The notes beneath the pieces are model-generated. The model was not told the origin of the DNA. It searched no databases and saw only the letters and a program-made list of their open reading frames with translations. Both the position numbers and the translations under genes were made by a program. From NCBI RefSeq assembly GCF_950100655.1, contig NZ_CATNLY010000023.1, forward strand, positions 372,001 through 436,000: 64,000 nucleotides of DNA. Reading direction: 5' to 3'. Source of the stretch: Pleomorphomonas sp. T1.2MG-36 (GTDB lineage Bacteria; Pseudomonadota; Alphaproteobacteria; Rhizobiales; Pleomorphomonadaceae). Numbering within the stretch: position 1 is the first letter of the stretch; every line of letters starts with the position of its first letter. Of the stretch, positions 61,827-64,000 are shown one piece after another.

Positions 61827-61846
61827 TTGCTAAATGGTTTTAGCAA
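61827..61846. promoter_or_regulatory. LacI-type operator
   Basis: TTGCTAAA-TGGT-TTTAGCAA is a perfect 8-bp inverted repeat with a 4-base centre, 19 bases before the glycosidase start and 100 bases from the LacI gene start. Confidence 0.75.
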
Positions 61847-61864
61847 GGGACTGTGGGGCACGCC

Positions 61865-62809
61865 ATGGTTTTCTGCCCGCCACAAAGCTGGGTTTGGGAT
61901 TTCTGGATCGCCGATGACGGGGCGGCCTACCATCTCTATTTCCTGAATGCCCCGCGATCGCTCGGCCATCCCGATGCCCGCCATCGGAACGCCAGCATCG
62001 GGCATGCCATTTCCAGCGACCTCACGACCTGGACCGATCTCGGCCCAGTGCTGGAACATGGCGAGAACGGAGCGTTCGACGCCACGGCCGTCTGGACGGG
62101 ATGCGTGGTCCGGGACGATGCCGGACTCTGGCGCATGTTCTACACCGGTTCGCGGTTTCTCTCCGACAAGGGGCCGGCCAATGTCGAGACCGTCGGGTTG
62201 GCGGTATCCGCCGATCTCGACGTCTGGCAGAAGCGCCCCGGCTCGCTACTGTCGGCCGACTGCCGCTGGTACGAAACGCTCGGGTCATCGGCATGGCCCG
62301 AGGAAGCTTGGCGCGATCCTTGGGTCTTTCGCGGCGCGGACGGCAACTGGCACATGCTGGTGACCGCGCGAGCGCGGTATGGCGATCCCCTCGACCGAGG
62401 CGTCGTCGGCCATGCCACGTCGCGAGACCTCGACCATTGGGTGGCGGCGCCGCCACTATCGCTGCCGGGATGCGGCTTTGCCCATGTCGAGGTCATGCAG
62501 ATCGTCGCCGTCGCGGATCGCCAGCACATGGTGTTCAGCTGCGACAGCAGCAAGCTTGCCGGGCACCGTGCCGGCGGCACTGGCGGCATCTGGACGCTGC
62601 CACTGAACTCGCTCGAGCATTTCCAACTCTCGGAAGCACGGCTTCTACTGCCCGAGAGCCACTATTCCGGACGTATCGCGTTCGACAGACGGAAGCGGCC
62701 GGTCCTCCTCGCCTGCATGCAGAACGATGGCGACATTCTGGGTCTTTCCGACCCGATGCCTCTTGCGACCGGTGCGGACGGCTATCTCATCGTGGAGAAC
62801 GACCAATGA
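61865..62809 (+). CDS. GH32/GH43-like five-bladed propeller glycosidase
   Basis: This 314-residue protein has no signal peptide. Candidate catalytic residues are Asp12 in VWDFW (nucleophile position), Asp151 in WRDPWVF (the RDP transition-state motif of clans GH-F/GH-J) and Glu209 in HVEVMQI (acid/base). SIGHAISSDLTTWTDLGPVL and VVGHATSRDLDHWV are propeller repeats seen in fructosidase-like enzymes. The usual NDPNG of GH32 is replaced by WVWDFW. A GTG at 61853 is an alternative start. The cytoplasmic location implies imported oligosaccharides. It overlaps the next gene by four bases. Confidence 0.72.
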   Translation: MVFCPPQSWVWDFWIADDGAAYHLYFLNAPRSLGHPDARHRNASIGHAISSDLTTWTDLGPVLEHGENGAFDATAVWTGCVVRDDAGLWRMFYTGSRFLSDKGPANVETVGLAVSADLDVWQKRPGSLLSADCRWYETLGSSAWPEEAWRDPWVFRGADGNWHMLVTARARYGDPLDRGVVGHATSRDLDHWVAAPPLSLPGCGFAHVEVMQIVAVADRQHMVFSCDSSKLAGHRAGGTGGIWTLPLNSLEHFQLSEARLLLPESHYSGRIAFDRRKRPVLLACMQNDGDILGLSDPMPLATGADGYLIVENDQ

Positions 62810-63963
62810 TGCCCCTCGTTTCCGGCAGCGTGACATCCGGCTTCGAACCGCTGGCGGACGCCTTTGCCGCAGGCTTCGCCGGTCGGCCGACCATGGGCGC
62901 GGCCCTCTCGGTCCGGATCGACGGCGAGACGGTCGTCGATCTCTGGGGCGGCATCGCCGACGAACGCGACGGACGCGTCTGGACCGGCGATACGCCATCG
63001 GTTGTGTTCTCCTGTACCAAGGGATTGCTGTCGATCCTGTCGGCGCGCCTCGTGCAGGAAGGGCGCCTTGCCTACGACGCGCCGGTGAGCCGCTACTGGC
63101 CCGAGTTCGCCGCCGCCGGCAAGGCGGAGGTCACCGTCGGCGAGGCCCTGGCCCACCGGGCCGGCCTGTCGGCGACGCGGGCCGATCTCACCGAGGCTGA
63201 CATTGTCGACTGGGCTCGCATGGCGGCGGTGCTGGCCGCGCAGGAGCCATTGTGGCACCCCGGAACCGGTTACGCCTATCACGCCATCACCCACGGCTGG
63301 CTCAACGGCGAGGTCATCCGGCGGGTGACCGGCCAAAGCGTCGGTCGCGTTTTCAGGGAGATGATCGCCGGCCCGCTCGGCGCCGATGCTTGGATCGGCC
63401 TGCCGGACAGCGAGGCGGATCGTCCGGCTCATCTGCAAGTCAGCCCGCTGCTGACCGAGCTCTGGGTCACTGAAGCGGCAAAGCCCGAGCCCAACTGGCC
63501 CTATAAGGCGATGACGCTGGGAGGCGCCCTGCCCGCCGATCTCGTCACCCCTGACGGCGGCTTCAACGCCCGCCGCATCAGGGCGGCGGAAATCCCGGGG
63601 GCCGGCGGCATCGCGTCGGCGCGGGCGCTCGCCGCGATCTGGTCGGCGACGGTCGCCGCCACCAATGGCACCCGCCTCCTCGACGACGCGACGATCGCCG
63701 CCGCGACCGAGGAGCGCTCCGGCGGCGCTCCGGTGTTCGCCGCCATTCCGCCCTATGCGCGCTGGGGCGCCGGCTTCCAGCTCGATTCGGAAGCCCGCCG
63801 CTACACCGGGCCGAAATGCTTCGGTCACGACGGCGCCGGCGGTCAGGTCGGCTTTGCCGATCCGGAACGGAGGATCGGATTTGGCTACGTCACCAACTGG
63901 ATGATGGGGCCGGAGGATCAACGGGCGACGGCGATCATCGACGCGCTGCGTCCCTTGGTGTGA
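62806..63963 (+). CDS. Serine hydrolase (beta-lactamase class C / EstB family)
   Basis: This 385-residue protein has the S-x-x-K nucleophile motif at Ser69-Lys72 (FSCTKG), the Tyr motif in GYAYHAITHGWL and a C-terminal HDG-type box in CFGHDGAGGQ. No signal peptide is seen, so this is more likely a cytoplasmic esterase or peptidase than a drug-resistance beta-lactamase. It is translationally coupled to the glycosidase (ATGATGA), suggesting it removes an acyl group from the same sugar or glycoconjugate. That is inference. Confidence 0.85.
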   Translation: MMPLVSGSVTSGFEPLADAFAAGFAGRPTMGAALSVRIDGETVVDLWGGIADERDGRVWTGDTPSVVFSCTKGLLSILSARLVQEGRLAYDAPVSRYWPEFAAAGKAEVTVGEALAHRAGLSATRADLTEADIVDWARMAAVLAAQEPLWHPGTGYAYHAITHGWLNGEVIRRVTGQSVGRVFREMIAGPLGADAWIGLPDSEADRPAHLQVSPLLTELWVTEAAKPEPNWPYKAMTLGGALPADLVTPDGGFNARRIRAAEIPGAGGIASARALAAIWSATVAATNGTRLLDDATIAAATEERSGGAPVFAAIPPYARWGAGFQLDSEARRYTGPKCFGHDGAGGQVGFADPERRIGFGYVTNWMMGPEDQRATAIIDALRPLV

Positions 63964-63973
63964 GGAGGCCGCC

Positions 63974-63998
63974 GCGCCCGGGCCGAGGAGCCGGGCGC
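63974..63998 (+). terminator. Hairpin after the serine hydrolase gene
   Basis: GCGCCCGG pairs with CCGGGCGC around a 9-base loop, close behind the stop codon. Any T tract lies beyond the window. Confidence 0.55.
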
Positions 63999-64000
63999 GC

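Noticed and set aside
62806..63963. Serine hydrolase as an antibiotic-resistance beta-lactamase
   Set aside because: No signal peptide, coupling to a glycosidase and LacI-type control argue for an esterase or peptidase role despite the SxxK motif.
1..64000. CRISPR arrays, insertion sequences, prophage or integrative elements
   Set aside because: No regularly spaced identical repeats, transposase, integrase or phage structural genes were seen on either strand.

Overview
The window is GC-rich, densely coding DNA with the gene content of an alphaproteobacterium of the order Hyphomicrobiales (Rhizobiales). Evidence for this is a ChvE-GguA-GguB sugar transporter, a DUF2849-cysI-cysH-DUF934 sulfur operon, a murA / DUF2948 / hisD / UPF0262 / phosphatase / infA / maf / yacG / tRNA-Phe neighbourhood, an Irr-type iron control element and an EcfG/NepR-like stress locus. 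A Pleomorphomonas-like genus is my guess from general resemblance, not a demonstrated assignment. I saw no insertion sequence, prophage, integrase or CRISPR array.

Layout. 1-2.1 kb: 3' end of a sensor histidine kinase, then the convergent iron-storage pair bfd (with a Fur box) and bfr (with an Irr box). 2.3-11.3 kb: a putrescine divergon, with the uptake operon potF-G-H-I on the minus strand and puuA, a class III aminotransferase and puuB on the plus strand. 11.4-14.7 kb: assimilatory sulfate/sulfite reduction. 14.8-19.2 kb: a two-gene RND efflux pump. 19.2-21.9 kb: a ROK repressor divergent from an orphan periplasmic sugar-binding protein. 21.9-24.1 kb: a NUDIX hydrolase and glmU. 24.1-25.5 kb: a long non-coding stretch with an AT-rich island and hairpins, leading into chvE-gguA-gguB (25.5-29.5 kb). 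29.7-35.7 kb: a YceI protein, aldose 1-epimerase, a FadR-type regulator, and a lactonase plus a XylD-type sugar-acid dehydratase, which together look like part of a non-phosphorylative pentose pathway; then a GST.

35.8-44.4 kb: a GGDEF-EAL protein, then a general-stress island containing two DUF892 ferritin-like proteins, a GlgC-like nucleotidyltransferase, a stress-type SDR, a disordered BON-domain protein, a NepR-like small protein, an EcfG-like ECF sigma factor, a PepSY-like secreted protein and a glycine-zipper stress protein. Four good matches to the EcfG promoter (GGAAC-N16-nGTT) stand in front of island genes, so the sigma factor and its likely targets appear to be clustered.

44.6-48.6 kb: a siderophore-interacting reductase overlapping a low-affinity iron permease-like gene; a DoxX-like/DUF305 fusion behind two tandem Fur-like palindromes; and a TetR repressor divergent from a RidA-family gene across three copies of one palindrome. 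48.9-60.5 kb: tRNA-Phe and the murA-to-yacG housekeeping block on the minus strand, interrupted by plus-strand htpG, a chemoreceptor and a DUF2892 gene. 60.7-64 kb: a LacI regulator, separated by a perfect operator-like palindrome from a GH32/43-like glycosidase and an overlapping serine hydrolase.
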